NCBI GenBank assembly: GCA_965656545.1
Contig: CBFHKZ010000001.1
Span: 124,001-188,000 of the forward strand
Source of the DNA: UBA7446 sp965656545
Lineage (GTDB): Bacteria; Bacteroidota; Bacteroidia; Flavobacteriales; Flavobacteriaceae
Length of the DNA stretch: 64,000 bases
Direction of reading: 5' to 3'
Shown here: one piece after another, positions 42,595 to 51,784 of the stretch
Numbering within the stretch: the first letter of the stretch is position 1
Layout of the letters: every line of letters begins with the position of its first letter
Notes under the pieces: model-generated
What the model saw: only the letters and a program-made list of their open reading frames with translations
Database searches by the model: none
Told to the model about the DNA's origin: nothing
Position numbers and translations under genes: made by a program

Positions 42595-43734
42595 ATGAAA
42601 ATTACACGCCCTGCAATCGAACAAGCATTATCCAGTATAAGTTTACCTGGTGCAGGTAAAAATCTTATGGAAGCCAATGCGGTTAAAAACATCCATATTT
42701 TTGGTGATGAGGTAATGGTTGACGTGGAGACGGATAACCCAGCATTACAGGCCAAAAAGAAAACCGAGGTATCCATCATGAAAGCCATTCATGACCAGGT
42801 AAATGAAAAGGCCAAAGTAAAGGTGAACATTTCGGTCAAGGCAGTTGAAAAAAAGGATGTTAATTTGATTAAGGGTAAGCCTATTGAAGGGATTCAGCAC
42901 ATCATTGCGGTTGCCTCTGGCAAAGGAGGCGTAGGCAAATCTACGGTTACTGCAAATCTGGCGGTTTCTCTTTCCAATATGGGCTTTAAGGTGGGCGTGC
43001 TAGATGCGGATATTTATGGCCCTTCTATGCCCATCATGTTTGACGTGGCTAATGAACGCCCACTAGCAAAAAATATTGATGGCGTTTCCAAAATGGTTCC
43101 AGTAGCGAATTTTGGTGTTAAGTTGTTGTCTATTGGATTTTTCACCAAACCAGATCAAGCGGTTATTTGGCGTGGTCCTATGGCGGCAAAAGCACTTAAT
43201 CAAATGATTTTTGATGCTGCTTGGGGAGAGTTGGATTTTTTATTAATTGACCTACCACCTGGAACAGGAGATATTCATTTGAGCATCATGCAATCGTTGC
43301 CCATTACAGGGGCAGTAGTTGTCAGCACACCACAGGCCGTGGCACTAGCCGATGCAAAGAAAGGCGTTGCCATGTTCCAGCAAAAAAACATTCAAGTGCC
43401 GGTGTTAGGTATTGTTGAGAATATGGCGTATTTCACCCCCGAGGAGTTGCCTGACAATAAATATTATATTTTTGGCAAAGAAGGTGCTAAGTATTTAGCA
43501 GAGGATTTGAACATTCCTTTTTTGGGAGAACTGCCACTTGTACAAAGTATTAGAGAAGCAGGCGATATAGGACGTCCTGCTGCCATGCAAGAACAAACAG
43601 TTGTTGCAGATGCCTTTACGGAGGTCACGCGTGCTGTTGTGTCAGAAGTGGTACGACGAAACGAACAACTACCGCCTACTGAGGCGATTAAAATAACCAC
43701 TATGGCAGGTTGTGCTGCTGTAACAAAAAAATAG
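42595..43734 (+). CDS. mrp: Mrp/ApbC family iron-sulfur carrier ATPase
   Basis: A 379-residue P-loop ATPase that carries or assembles Fe-S clusters. The N-terminal MIP18/DUF59-like domain covers about 1-90. The deviant Walker A is VASGKGGVGKST near residue 105, and IDLPPGTGDIHLS is the later nucleotide motif. The CxxC pair that usually bridges the cluster in this family is not at its normal site (ENMAYFTPEELPDNKYYIF). The nifU-type gene follows three bases later, which fits Fe-S work. Confidence 0.94.
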   Translation: MKITRPAIEQALSSISLPGAGKNLMEANAVKNIHIFGDEVMVDVETDNPALQAKKKTEVSIMKAIHDQVNEKAKVKVNISVKAVEKKDVNLIKGKPIEGIQHIIAVASGKGGVGKSTVTANLAVSLSNMGFKVGVLDADIYGPSMPIMFDVANERPLAKNIDGVSKMVPVANFGVKLLSIGFFTKPDQAVIWRGPMAAKALNQMIFDAAWGELDFLLIDLPPGTGDIHLSIMQSLPITGAVVVSTPQAVALADAKKGVAMFQQKNIQVPVLGIVENMAYFTPEELPDNKYYIFGKEGAKYLAEDLNIPFLGELPLVQSIREAGDIGRPAAMQEQTVVADAFTEVTRAVVSEVVRRNEQLPPTEAIKITTMAGCAAVTKK

Positions 43735-43737
43735 GCC

Positions 43738-43968
43738 ATGTCAGATTTAACCCAACGTATCGAACAAGCTCTTGAAGAAATCCGTCCCTTTTTAAAATCC
43801 GATGGGGGAGATATTGAACTTGTAGGCATTGAAAATAATACGGTTAAAGTCCAACTTTTGGGCGCCTGTGTGGGTTGTTCGGTAAATCAGATGACACTCA
43901 AGCAAGGGGTTGAGTTAACTGTAAAAAAATACGCTCCCGAGATTGACCAAGTGGTTAGTATAGACTAA
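43738..43968 (+). CDS. NifU C-terminal domain Fe-S scaffold protein
   Basis: A 76-residue single-domain protein with the NifU/NfuA C-terminal motif LKSDGGDIELVGI and the cluster-binding CxxC in GACVGCSVNQMTLKQG. It can hold a 4Fe-4S cluster on a dimer for transfer to client proteins. It is coupled to mrp, three bases upstream, so the two form an Fe-S delivery unit. Confidence 0.95.
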   Translation: MSDLTQRIEQALEEIRPFLKSDGGDIELVGIENNTVKVQLLGACVGCSVNQMTLKQGVELTVKKYAPEIDQVVSID

Positions 43969-43974
43969 GCATAA

Positions 43975-44006
43975 AAAAGCCTCCACAATAGAGGCTTTTG
44001 ATTTTT
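43975..44006. terminator. Bidirectional terminator between nifU-like gene and membrane protein gene
   Basis: AAAAGCCTC (43975-43983) and GAGGCTTTT (43991-43999) form a 9-bp stem with a 7-base loop between convergent genes, with T or A runs on both sides. Confidence 0.85.
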
Positions 44007-44023
44007 AATACAGCTCTTTTATA

Positions 44024-44437
44024 TCAGCTTGTTTTTCTGGAAACAAAGGCAACCAAAACCCCACCTATTGTATACATGGCTAGCCAATAAACACTGTCTA
44101 GGGCATAATATTCCGCTTCAGCAAAATCAGTTGTAGCATAACGGATAAAACTCATAGAAATAACTGTGAGTAATGTGGCCCAGATGCCAAAGGCAAACCC
44201 TTTTTTATTGCTATAAATCCCATGAGACCATTTTTGAAAAATCTTTACAAATGCGTAGGAAAACAACAGTACGCCAATTCCTAATATGCCAAACATATAG
44301 GGGTTTCTGGAGATATCTTTACTTGAGTCCATATACTCCTTCAAGCATTCTTCGGCTCCCATATAAAATAAGGGAGGTATAAAATAAAAGAATAGGAAGG
44401 CCACAACGGTTGACCAGATAATTGATTTAGAAAACAT
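44024..44437 (-). CDS. Membrane protein of unknown function
   Basis: A 137-residue protein with four predicted membrane segments (about 7-25, 46-65, 81-100 and 113-132). I do not recognise the family; weak resemblance to small DUF4199-like proteins is not enough to name it. It stands alone, convergent with nifU and divergent from mvaD. Length and codon use are ordinary for the window. Confidence 0.75.
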   Translation of the reverse strand: MFSKSIIWSTVVAFLFFYFIPPLFYMGAEECLKEYMDSSKDISRNPYMFGILGIGVLLFSYAFVKIFQKWSHGIYSNKKGFAFGIWATLLTVISMSFIRYATTDFAEAEYYALDSVYWLAMYTIGGVLVAFVSRKTS

Positions 44438-44522
44438 AATATTCAGTTTAGGTTAAGTATACTCAAATGTATAAAATTTAAATTAAGCCATGTTTTAGCC
44501 CTTAAGACACTAATTAAGCATG

Positions 44523-44530
44523 TATATTTG
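44523..44530 (+). promoter_or_regulatory. -7 box for mvaD
   Basis: TATATTTG, only six bases before the mvaD ATG; the transcript may be nearly leaderless. Confidence 0.45.
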
Positions 44531-44536
44531 TAGCGT

Positions 44537-45610
44537 ATGGAACAGCGCTTTATAGCTCGTAACGCCCAACCCCAACAAGATGCTTATCAAACCAAATGGC
44601 AAGCACCAAGCAATATAGCCCTTGTAAAATATTGGGGGAAAACACCTCCGCAATTACCCAAAAATGCATCTTTAAGTTTTACCCTTTCCGATGCGCAGAC
44701 CCAAACGGAAGTACGCTTTACGCCATTAGGCGCCCCCACCAAAAAAGTCTCTTTTAACATCCTTTTTGAAGGGAAAGAAAAGCCGCGTTTTCGTCCAAAG
44801 CTCCAAGCCTTTTTTGATCACATTATTGCCTATCAGCCTTTTTTGTTGCACTATGATGTTGCCATAAGCTCTCACAATACTTTTCCGCACAGTAGTGGCA
44901 TTGCCTCTTCTGCCTCGTCTATGGCTGCACTGGCTGCTTGCTTGGTAGATTTGGAATCTCAATTGTCGCCCATGGATGAAAAACTAAAGCTGGAAAAAAC
45001 ATCTTTTTTAGCACGACTTGGATCTGGGAGTGCCTGTCGCAGTGTGCAAGGCCCAATGATGGCCTGGGGCACACACCCATCAGTTGTAGCTTCCTCAGAC
45101 TTGATGGCAGTTACCGTAAATGATATACACCCTGTTTTTACAACCTATTGCGATACCATTTTGTTGGTAGACAAAGGGCAAAAGCAGGTGAGCAGTACCT
45201 TGGGACATAAATTAATGCACAACCACCCTTATGCCGCCCAACGATTTGCACAAGCCAATTCGCAACTGGCAGCTTTGTTGCCAGTGCTTAAAAACGGAAA
45301 CCTAGACGCTTTTATAGCCATAGTCGAAAAAGAAGCCTTGGATTTACATGCCATGATGATGACTTCTGATCCCTATTTTATTTTGATGCAACCCAACACA
45401 TTGCATATTATTAATGCAGTCTGGCAATTCAGGTCTGAAACAAAAATTCCCCTTTGCTTTACGCTAGATGCAGGCGCTAATGTTCACTTGCTTTATCCAA
45501 GCAATGTGTCAGATAGTGTTAAGGCATTTATAGGGTCGGATTTATTACAATTTTGCCAAAACCGCCAATGTGTACACGATGCGGTTGGTACAGGAATAAA
45601 AAAGTGCTAG
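44537..45610 (+). CDS. mvaD: Diphosphomevalonate decarboxylase
   Basis: A 357-residue GHMP-superfamily enzyme making isopentenyl diphosphate from mevalonate diphosphate. It has APSNIALVKYWGK near residue 25, NASLSFTLSD, the phosphate loop SSGIASSASSMAALAAC near 120, and GSGSACRSVQGPMMAWG near 160. It is followed 10 bases later by a second GHMP kinase and then a prenyltransferase, forming an isoprenoid operon. Confidence 0.96.
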   Translation: MEQRFIARNAQPQQDAYQTKWQAPSNIALVKYWGKTPPQLPKNASLSFTLSDAQTQTEVRFTPLGAPTKKVSFNILFEGKEKPRFRPKLQAFFDHIIAYQPFLLHYDVAISSHNTFPHSSGIASSASSMAALAACLVDLESQLSPMDEKLKLEKTSFLARLGSGSACRSVQGPMMAWGTHPSVVASSDLMAVTVNDIHPVFTTYCDTILLVDKGQKQVSSTLGHKLMHNHPYAAQRFAQANSQLAALLPVLKNGNLDAFIAIVEKEALDLHAMMMTSDPYFILMQPNTLHIINAVWQFRSETKIPLCFTLDAGANVHLLYPSNVSDSVKAFIGSDLLQFCQNRQCVHDAVGTGIKKC

Positions 45611-45620
45611 ATTTGTTGCT

Positions 45621-46550
45621 ATGAAGGGTCCGTTGTTTTATGCAAAAATTTTACTCTTTGGAGAATATGGCATCATAAAAAATGCCAAGGCGCTATCCAT
45701 TCCTTACAACTACTACAAGGGTGCTTTACGCATGGATAACAATACTTCCGAAGCAGCGGTTTCTTCTAATACCAAGCTCAAAGCATTTGCCGAACACCTA
45801 ACAAGCTTAGACAATGCATTGGTGACGTTTGATCACAAGCGCCTAATATCCGATTTGACCAAGGGGATGTACTTTGACAGCAGTATTCCACAGGGTTATG
45901 GCGTGGGGAGTAGTGGTGCCTTGGTGGCTGCCATATACGACCGTTATGCGTTTGAAAAAATCACTGTGTTAGAGAACCTTACGCGTCAAAAGCTTACCAA
46001 GCTAAAAAGTATTTTTTCTGCTATGGAATCTTTTTTTCACGGAAAATCATCAGGCTTGGATCCGCTCAACAGCTTTTTGAGCTTACCCATACTCATCCAT
46101 TCCAAATCGGAAATTGAACCAACGGGAATTCCATCTCAATCACAGAAAGGAAAAGCAGCAGTTTTTCTTTTGGACAGTGGCATGACTAGTGAAACAGCAC
46201 CTTTGGTGTCCATTTTCCTAGACAACCTTGAAGCGCCTGCCTTTCGCAAAATGATGAAAGATGAATTTATCACCATATCGGATCGCTGTATCGAGCACTT
46301 TTTGAGTGGTAACATTTCAGATTTATTTTCGGATGTGAAAAAACTTTCATCTGTTGTGCTAGAGCACTTTAGCCCCATGATTCCAAAGCGCTTTCGTGCT
46401 GTTTGGAAAAAGGGGATTGACACCAATGCGTATTACCTAAAACTCTGCGGCTCTGGCGGTGGAGGCTATATTCTTGGCTTTACCCAAGACCTGCCCAAGG
46501 CAAAATCCATACTTGCAGACCATCAGTTAGAGGTCGTTTACACTTTTTAA
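45621..46550 (+). CDS. GHMP kinase, probable mevalonate kinase
   Basis: A 309-residue kinase of the GHMP superfamily. The start YAKILLFGEYGIIKNAKAL, the ATP loop IPQGYGVGSSGALVAA near residue 92, and the C-terminal KLCGSGGGGYILGF are clear. Its place directly after mvaD suggests mevalonate kinase or phosphomevalonate kinase; the SSGLDPLNSFLSLP segment fits mevalonate kinases. I cannot separate the two with certainty. Confidence 0.9.
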   Translation: MKGPLFYAKILLFGEYGIIKNAKALSIPYNYYKGALRMDNNTSEAAVSSNTKLKAFAEHLTSLDNALVTFDHKRLISDLTKGMYFDSSIPQGYGVGSSGALVAAIYDRYAFEKITVLENLTRQKLTKLKSIFSAMESFFHGKSSGLDPLNSFLSLPILIHSKSEIEPTGIPSQSQKGKAAVFLLDSGMTSETAPLVSIFLDNLEAPAFRKMMKDEFITISDRCIEHFLSGNISDLFSDVKKLSSVVLEHFSPMIPKRFRAVWKKGIDTNAYYLKLCGSGGGGYILGFTQDLPKAKSILADHQLEVVYTF

Positions 46551-46551
46551 G

Positions 46552-47439
46552 ATGCGTGCCCCATCTTCATCAAAACAATTGTTTTTACAGGCAATTGGTC
46601 TGTTCTCTCTAGTAAGAGTTGTCAACGTGAGTGTCCTAATGTTGGCCCAAGTACTCACCGCAGTATTTATTTTTTCTAAAATAGACATCATACCAACGTT
46701 AAAGAATGTTGAACTATGGCTGATAGTGCTAGCTACGGGGTTTAGTGTTTCTGGTGGGTATATTTTTAATGCTTTTTTTGACGAGGAGAAAGACCTTATC
46801 AATCGTCCTCAAAAAACCATACTAGAGCGTCATATTTCTGCCAAAGCTAAATTGGCTATGTATTTCATCTGCTCGGTGATGGCGCTTTTAGTCGCCAGCT
46901 ATGTGTCGTTTCGCGCGGTGTTGTTTTTCACATGCTATATGGTGGCGATGTTTGTGTACTCCTCGCTTCTTAAACGCGACTTGTGGTTTGGCACTTTAAC
47001 CAGTACCCTGCTAACGGTATTGCCCTTTTTTGCCATTACGGTTTACTACAATAATTTTTCATTGGAAATTTTTACCCACGCAGCCTATTTGTATACGCTG
47101 GTGAGTATTCGTGAATTTGTAAAGGACTTGTATAACCTCAAAGGAGATTTGGCGCAGAACTACAAAACCTTTCCAGTGGTTTGGGGCGAAAAACAAACCA
47201 AAAAACTCATTAGTATTTTGATAGCATGTGCCTTGCTAGTGATTGTGTTGTTGTATGCATTTTTTTCACTCAATGCCATGATTTATTATTTCGTGTCTGC
47301 TTTTGTTTTGTTGCTGCTGTTGCTGCTGTTGTTGTGGCGACTTTCTAGTACCCGTCATATGGGATTATTACTCCAATTGATACGGCTTATAATTTTATTT
47401 GGCATAATAAGTCTGCCTTTACTACGACTTAACGTTTAA
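46552..47439 (+). CDS. UbiA family prenyltransferase
   Basis: A 295-residue polytopic membrane enzyme with about eight hydrophobic segments. The first Asp-rich motif is NAFFDEEKDLINRP near residue 72 and the second is EFVKDLYNLKGD near 188. These bind prenyl diphosphates via Mg. The subtype resembles geranylgeranylglycerol-phosphate geranylgeranyltransferase-like or menaquinone-type enzymes; the acceptor is unclear. It follows the mevalonate genes by one base, so it probably uses their product. Confidence 0.92.
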   Translation: MRAPSSSKQLFLQAIGLFSLVRVVNVSVLMLAQVLTAVFIFSKIDIIPTLKNVELWLIVLATGFSVSGGYIFNAFFDEEKDLINRPQKTILERHISAKAKLAMYFICSVMALLVASYVSFRAVLFFTCYMVAMFVYSSLLKRDLWFGTLTSTLLTVLPFFAITVYYNNFSLEIFTHAAYLYTLVSIREFVKDLYNLKGDLAQNYKTFPVVWGEKQTKKLISILIACALLVIVLLYAFFSLNAMIYYFVSAFVLLLLLLLLLWRLSSTRHMGLLLQLIRLIILFGIISLPLLRLNV

Positions 47440-47471
47440 GCTTCTTACTTTTGCAAGGCATAACCACGGCC

Positions 47472-48209
47472 ATGAATAAGAAAAAACCACAAAAACCCAG
47501 CGAAGGTATTCGATTGAATAAGTTTATTGCCCATGCGGGTATTTGTTCACGCCGAGAAGCGGACATGCATATCAAGATAGGCTCTGTAAAAGTGAACAAC
47601 AAGGTCATGACTGAAATGGGTTATAAGGTTAAGCCAACAGATGAAGTCCAATTTGATGGACAGCGTTTAAAGGCCGAAAAACCAACCTATGTATTGCTGA
47701 ACAAGCCAAAAGGATTTCTTGCTACCACACGCGATGAAAAAGGTCGTAAAACTGTAATGGATTTGGTGGCCAACGCTACCAAGGCGCGCATCGTACCTGT
47801 GGGCAGGTTAGATCGTCCCACGACTGGGCTGTTGTTGTTTACCAACGATGGAGATTTGGCTAAAAAACTTACACACCCAAGCACTGGCGTAAAAAAACTA
47901 TACCATGTTGTGCTAGACAAAAACGTAAGTGGGCAGCATTTGCAAAGCATCAAGGAGGGTATCACCCTTGACGATGGTAGTATCAAAGCAGATGAAGTGA
48001 GTTATGTACAGGGTGCCTCCAAACGCGAGGTGGGTGTTGCCCTCCATTCGGGACGTAACCGAATCGTGAGACGTATTTTTGAGCACTTAGGCTATGAAGT
48101 AATAACTCTAGACCGCGTCTTGTTTGCAGGGCTTACAAAGAAAGACTTACCCCGTGGACACTGGCGTCATTTATCTCAGACAGAGGTACAGCAGTTAAAG
48201 ATGCTGTAG
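47472..48209 (+). CDS. RsuA/RluB family pseudouridine synthase
   Basis: A 245-residue enzyme that modifies uridine in rRNA. An N-terminal S4 domain (IRLNKFIAHAGICSRREAD) precedes the catalytic domain with GRLDRPTTGLLLFTND, including the catalytic aspartate near residue 113. C-terminal features (GRNRIVRRIFEHLGYEV) match RluB. The start ATG 47472 is preferred over TTG 47451. It may be read with the upstream isoprenoid genes. Confidence 0.95.
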   Translation: MNKKKPQKPSEGIRLNKFIAHAGICSRREADMHIKIGSVKVNNKVMTEMGYKVKPTDEVQFDGQRLKAEKPTYVLLNKPKGFLATTRDEKGRKTVMDLVANATKARIVPVGRLDRPTTGLLLFTNDGDLAKKLTHPSTGVKKLYHVVLDKNVSGQHLQSIKEGITLDDGSIKADEVSYVQGASKREVGVALHSGRNRIVRRIFEHLGYEVITLDRVLFAGLTKKDLPRGHWRHLSQTEVQQLKML

Positions 48210-48233
48210 CCCGATTAAACATCAAACGCATAA

Positions 48234-48267
48234 AAAAAACCCTTTCGTGAAAACGAAAGGGTTTTTT
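48234..48267. terminator. Bidirectional terminator with GAAA loop
   Basis: A 15-bp perfect stem (48234-48248 and 48253-48267, core ACCCTTTCGT/ACGAAAGGGT) closed by GAAA, with A and T runs on both sides. It ends the plus-strand pseudouridine synthase transcript and the minus-strand tRNA transcript. Confidence 0.92.
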
Positions 48268-48268
48268 G

Positions 48269-48341
48269 TGGTACCTCCAGGAATCGAACCAGGGACACAA
48301 GGATTTTCAGTCCTTTGCTCTACCAACTGAGCTAAGGTACC
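48269..48341 (-). tRNA. tRNA-Phe (GAA anticodon)
   Basis: The minus strand folds as a 73-base cloverleaf: acceptor GGTACCT pairs with AGGTACC, the D-arm has TAGCTCAGTTGGTAGAGC, the anticodon loop is CTGAAAA (anticodon GAA), and the T-arm has GGTTCGATTCC. The 3' CCA is not encoded and must be added. It is the only tRNA gene I find in the window. Confidence 0.97.
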
Positions 48342-48421
48342 ATGCAAAATTTGCAGGCACAAATATACTTGCTTTCCAAGAATTGGCAAGCCGCTTGGAA
48401 AAAAACTTCTACTTTTACCCC

Positions 48422-49165
48422 ATGAGTAAGAAGCAGCACTTGGTATTGGACATTGGCAATACCCATACCAAATACGGTTACTTTGAAGCAAACGCACTGA
48501 AAGACAGTGGTGTCTGTTCCGATTGGTCTAAGGACGAATGGGCTTCATTTCATCAAAAAGCACCATTTACAACAGTTTTGGTAGGTAGCGTGGGGGCATC
48601 AACAAAGCAAATACTTTCGTTATTACCGCAGTCATGTGATGTTGCTTTTATTGATAACAACACAAAATACCCTTTCACAACGGCCTATGACGATATCAAT
48701 ACCTTAGGGATTGACCGTAGGGCTGCTTTATCAGGTGCTGTGGCTACACATCCCAACACGCCAGTACTCGTAATTGATGCCGGGAGTTGTATTACCTATG
48801 ATTTTATAGATGCCAACGGCCATCACGCTGGAGGAGCTATCTCCCCAGGTAGAGCCATGCGCTATGGCGCCTTGCATATGTTTACGGCAAACCTCCCTTT
48901 GCTAGACCCAACAGAAGAGGTGCCAGTAATAGGGACGTCCACTTCCTCAAGCATGTCTATGGGTGTTGAAGCCGGAGTTATTTCTGAAATTCATGCCCAT
49001 ATTGAAGCATTTACCCAAAAATTCGGGGATTTTACCATAATTTTAACAGGCGGAGACGCTAATTTTTTGATTAAAAACATAAAATACACCATATTTGCGA
49101 ACGCTGAATTAATATTAATCGGTCTTCAAAACCTACTGATGTTCAATACATTTCATGAAAAATAA
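48422..49165 (+). CDS. coaX: Type III pantothenate kinase
   Basis: A 247-residue CoaX, the first step of CoA synthesis. The ATP-binding motif LVLDIGNTHTKYGYF is at residues 7-21, TLGIDRRAALSGA near 94, and VIDAGSCITYDF near 115; these are the three typical ASKHA motifs. The start ATG 48422 is chosen because the longer frame reads back through the tRNA. It overlaps the next gene by 11 bases. Confidence 0.96.
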   Translation: MSKKQHLVLDIGNTHTKYGYFEANALKDSGVCSDWSKDEWASFHQKAPFTTVLVGSVGASTKQILSLLPQSCDVAFIDNNTKYPFTTAYDDINTLGIDRRAALSGAVATHPNTPVLVIDAGSCITYDFIDANGHHAGGAISPGRAMRYGALHMFTANLPLLDPTEEVPVIGTSTSSSMSMGVEAGVISEIHAHIEAFTQKFGDFTIILTGGDANFLIKNIKYTIFANAELILIGLQNLLMFNTFHEK

Positions 49166-50399
49166 ACTTCTGAGTTTTTTTGTTGTTGCAATTGCTGCCT
49201 TTTCATATGGTCAAAATGCAACCTTATCTCCGTATTCATACTATGGTTTTGGACAACCTGCAAATGCCAACACGGCTGAGAATAATATGATGGGCGGCAT
49301 TACGGTATATGCCGACAGCATACATTTTAGTTTAGACAACCCAGCGACGCTTAAAAAATTAGATTATGTCCAGTATCGCGTAGGTGCAAGATATAGTTCA
49401 GTTGAGCAAACATCCAATAACGGAACGGGTTATACTTCAGCAGCCTCACTCAATTACCTGTCGTTAAGTGTGCCAACAAAGTTTTTTGCATTTAGCTTTG
49501 GATTAAAACCAAAAACCAGTTTGGGCTACAGAATGAGTGTAACAGGCCAGTTGGATGACTTGGACACAACAACTTTTTACGAGGGCGCGGGTGGTGTAAA
49601 CACAACTTTTTTGGGGGTAGCTTTATCTCCATTTAAAGGATTGAGCTTGGGAATTATGGCAAACTATAATTTTGGTTTCACCGAGAAAGTTTTTACCCAA
49701 AATATATCCGGCGTACAACTTGACACACAGATTCTCACACGCTCAGAACTGAGTGGTCTTAACTATGTGTTTGGGGCGCATTACGATAGGCGTATTAAAT
49801 CAAAATATACCTTACAGCTTTCAGCTACCTATACGCCACAAACTTCTTTGGAAAGCACGAACACTCGAACTGTTTCTTCCATTTCAACTACTGGGGGTTT
49901 TGGCTCACAAGAAACCATAGACTTGGGCAATTTGGCCAACACTTCAAATAAATTTTCATCTGAAACAAATTTGGGAGCAGGTTTTGGTGTTGCACACAAA
50001 TGGTTTGTTGGAGTCAACTACTTGAATACCTCAAAAGGAATAACAAACCCATTAGAATCGAATGCCAACGTCAAATATGAAGCAACCTCAAGGTTATCTG
50101 TTGGTGGATTTTATATTCCAAAATACAATTCGTTTACAAATTATTTTAGTAGGGTGGCTTATCGGGTCGGTACTCGTTTTGAAAGAACGGGTTTGGTGCT
50201 AAATAACCAACCCATTGAAGATTTTGGCATAACCTTTGGACTAGGTTTGCCAGTAGGTGGTTTATCAAAGATAAATATTGGAGTGGAGCTCGGACAACTA
50301 GGAACCCTAGATGGCGGGTTAATTAAAGAGAATTATGCCAATATCATGCTTGGCTTTTCGTTGAGCGATATTTGGTTTATAAAACGTAAATACGATTAA
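49155..50399 (+). CDS. Outer-membrane beta-barrel protein of unknown function
   Basis: A 414-residue protein with a signal peptide (MKNKLLSFFVVAIAAFSYGQ). The body alternates hydrophobic and polar residues with many Gly, Tyr and Phe (LSPYSYYGFGQPANANTAEN; FGLKPKTSLGYRMSV), typical of a barrel. The start resembles Bacteroidota FadL-like or OmpP1-like proteins, but I cannot assign a substrate. It lies between coaX and a TPR gene in an order common in Flavobacteriia upstream of lptC. Confidence 0.8.
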   Translation: MKNKLLSFFVVAIAAFSYGQNATLSPYSYYGFGQPANANTAENNMMGGITVYADSIHFSLDNPATLKKLDYVQYRVGARYSSVEQTSNNGTGYTSAASLNYLSLSVPTKFFAFSFGLKPKTSLGYRMSVTGQLDDLDTTTFYEGAGGVNTTFLGVALSPFKGLSLGIMANYNFGFTEKVFTQNISGVQLDTQILTRSELSGLNYVFGAHYDRRIKSKYTLQLSATYTPQTSLESTNTRTVSSISTTGGFGSQETIDLGNLANTSNKFSSETNLGAGFGVAHKWFVGVNYLNTSKGITNPLESNANVKYEATSRLSVGGFYIPKYNSFTNYFSRVAYRVGTRFERTGLVLNNQPIEDFGITFGLGLPVGGLSKINIGVELGQLGTLDGGLIKENYANIMLGFSLSDIWFIKRKYD

Positions 50400-50407
50400 T
50401 AACTGAT

Positions 50408-51784
50408 ATGAAAAATAGAATACTTCTTTTAATGATGGCGAGTGGTCTAATTGCGACGGCTCAGTTTGATAAAAGTTCCTGCCCCGCTAACTTGTCAATT
50501 TTTGCCGAGTTTGCAAAGGTTAAAAATTACGATTCGGCTTATCAGCCTTGGCTTGAGGTACGTAACAATTGCCCTGAACTAAATGTGGCAACCTTTAAGT
50601 ATGGCGAGCGCATACTTAACCATAAAATCAAGAATGCAACAGACGATAAGGCTGCACTTCAGGCCTCACTGATATCGTTATACGATGACTGGTTAACGTA
50701 TTTTCCCAATACCAAAAGAGGTGCCAGTGAAGTGGGAAAAATCCTTTCTTCCAAAGCACAGGCTATGGTGGACAATGAGTTAGGTACCAAGCGCGAAGCT
50801 TATGAAATATTTGATAAGGCGTTTACGCAAGATCCTAAAAGCTTTACAAGCCCAAAGCGCCTATACACATATTTTAAAACGGCCTATCAGCTTTATAAAG
50901 AAGGCGATAAGACCGCAGAAGTGCTTTTTGATAAGTACGAGGAGGTTTCAGAAAAATTTGCGCTAGAGCAAACCAATTTGGCTAAAAAGTTGGATGTGAT
51001 TTTAAAGAAGTTGGAGAGTGGAGAAGTATTGACCTCTAGAGAACAACGCAACAAGCGTGTTTATGAGACCAATACGTTGGCATTTTCAACTTATGCGGGC
51101 AACCTTGACGCCATGATATCAAAGGAGTCTAGTTGTGAAAATCTTATCCCGCTATACCGCAAAAACTTTGAAGCCAACAGATCAGATAGTGTCTGGCTAA
51201 ACCGTGCGGCAAGCCGTATGGATGCTAAAGAATGCTCTGACGATCCGCTGTTTGTGGAATTGGTGGAGGCGCTACATGCCATTAACCCATCAGCTAACTC
51301 GGCTTATTACTTGGGTATATTAAAAGATAAAGCAGGTGACAGTAAAGCTGCCTTGGCTTATTATGAAGAATCCTTGACATTGGAGCAAGACCAGTATCGC
51401 AAGGCAGATATTCTCTATAAAATTGCTGTAAAATTTAAGAAAAGAAACCTGAAGAGCAAGGCTAGATCCTATGCTAGAAAAGCACTAAAAAACCGTCCTT
51501 CTATGGGGAAAGCTTATATGCTTATCGCAAGTTTGTATGCTGCTAGTGCAAACGATTGTGGCAACACGCAGTTCGAGAAACGAGCGGTTTATTGGTTGGC
51601 TGCAACAACGGCGCGGAAGGCTGCTACGGTAGATTCTGGTGTAAAGAAAACGGCGCTTAAATTGGCGGCCAGTTACGAAGGTAGAGCACCTAGTAAAACA
51701 GATATTTTTACGGAAGGCAGAGCAGGAGAAACCATAAGCTTTTCATGTTGGATCAACAGTAGCGTAACGGTTCCGCAATTGTAA
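50408..51784 (+). CDS. Secreted tetratricopeptide repeat protein
   Basis: A 458-residue protein with an N-terminal signal peptide (MKNRILLLMMASGLIATAQ). Helical repeats in its second half are TPR-like: SAYYLGILKDKAGDSKAALA, then YRKADILYKIAVKFKKRNLK and ARSYARKALKNRP. It probably scaffolds periplasmic complexes; no catalytic motif is seen. It sits between the barrel protein and lptC, with no gap before the latter, so it may act in envelope assembly. Confidence 0.82.
   Translation: MKNRILLLMMASGLIATAQFDKSSCPANLSIFAEFAKVKNYDSAYQPWLEVRNNCPELNVATFKYGERILNHKIKNATDDKAALQASLISLYDDWLTYFPNTKRGASEVGKILSSKAQAMVDNELGTKREAYEIFDKAFTQDPKSFTSPKRLYTYFKTAYQLYKEGDKTAEVLFDKYEEVSEKFALEQTNLAKKLDVILKKLESGEVLTSREQRNKRVYETNTLAFSTYAGNLDAMISKESSCENLIPLYRKNFEANRSDSVWLNRAASRMDAKECSDDPLFVELVEALHAINPSANSAYYLGILKDKAGDSKAALAYYEESLTLEQDQYRKADILYKIAVKFKKRNLKSKARSYARKALKNRPSMGKAYMLIASLYAASANDCGNTQFEKRAVYWLAATTARKAATVDSGVKKTALKLAASYEGRAPSKTDIFTEGRAGETISFSCWINSSVTVPQL

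Noticed and set aside
48222..48497. 91-codon minus-strand frame
   Set aside because: It reads through tRNA-Phe and its terminator and overlaps coaX; it is a by-product of the tRNA sequence.
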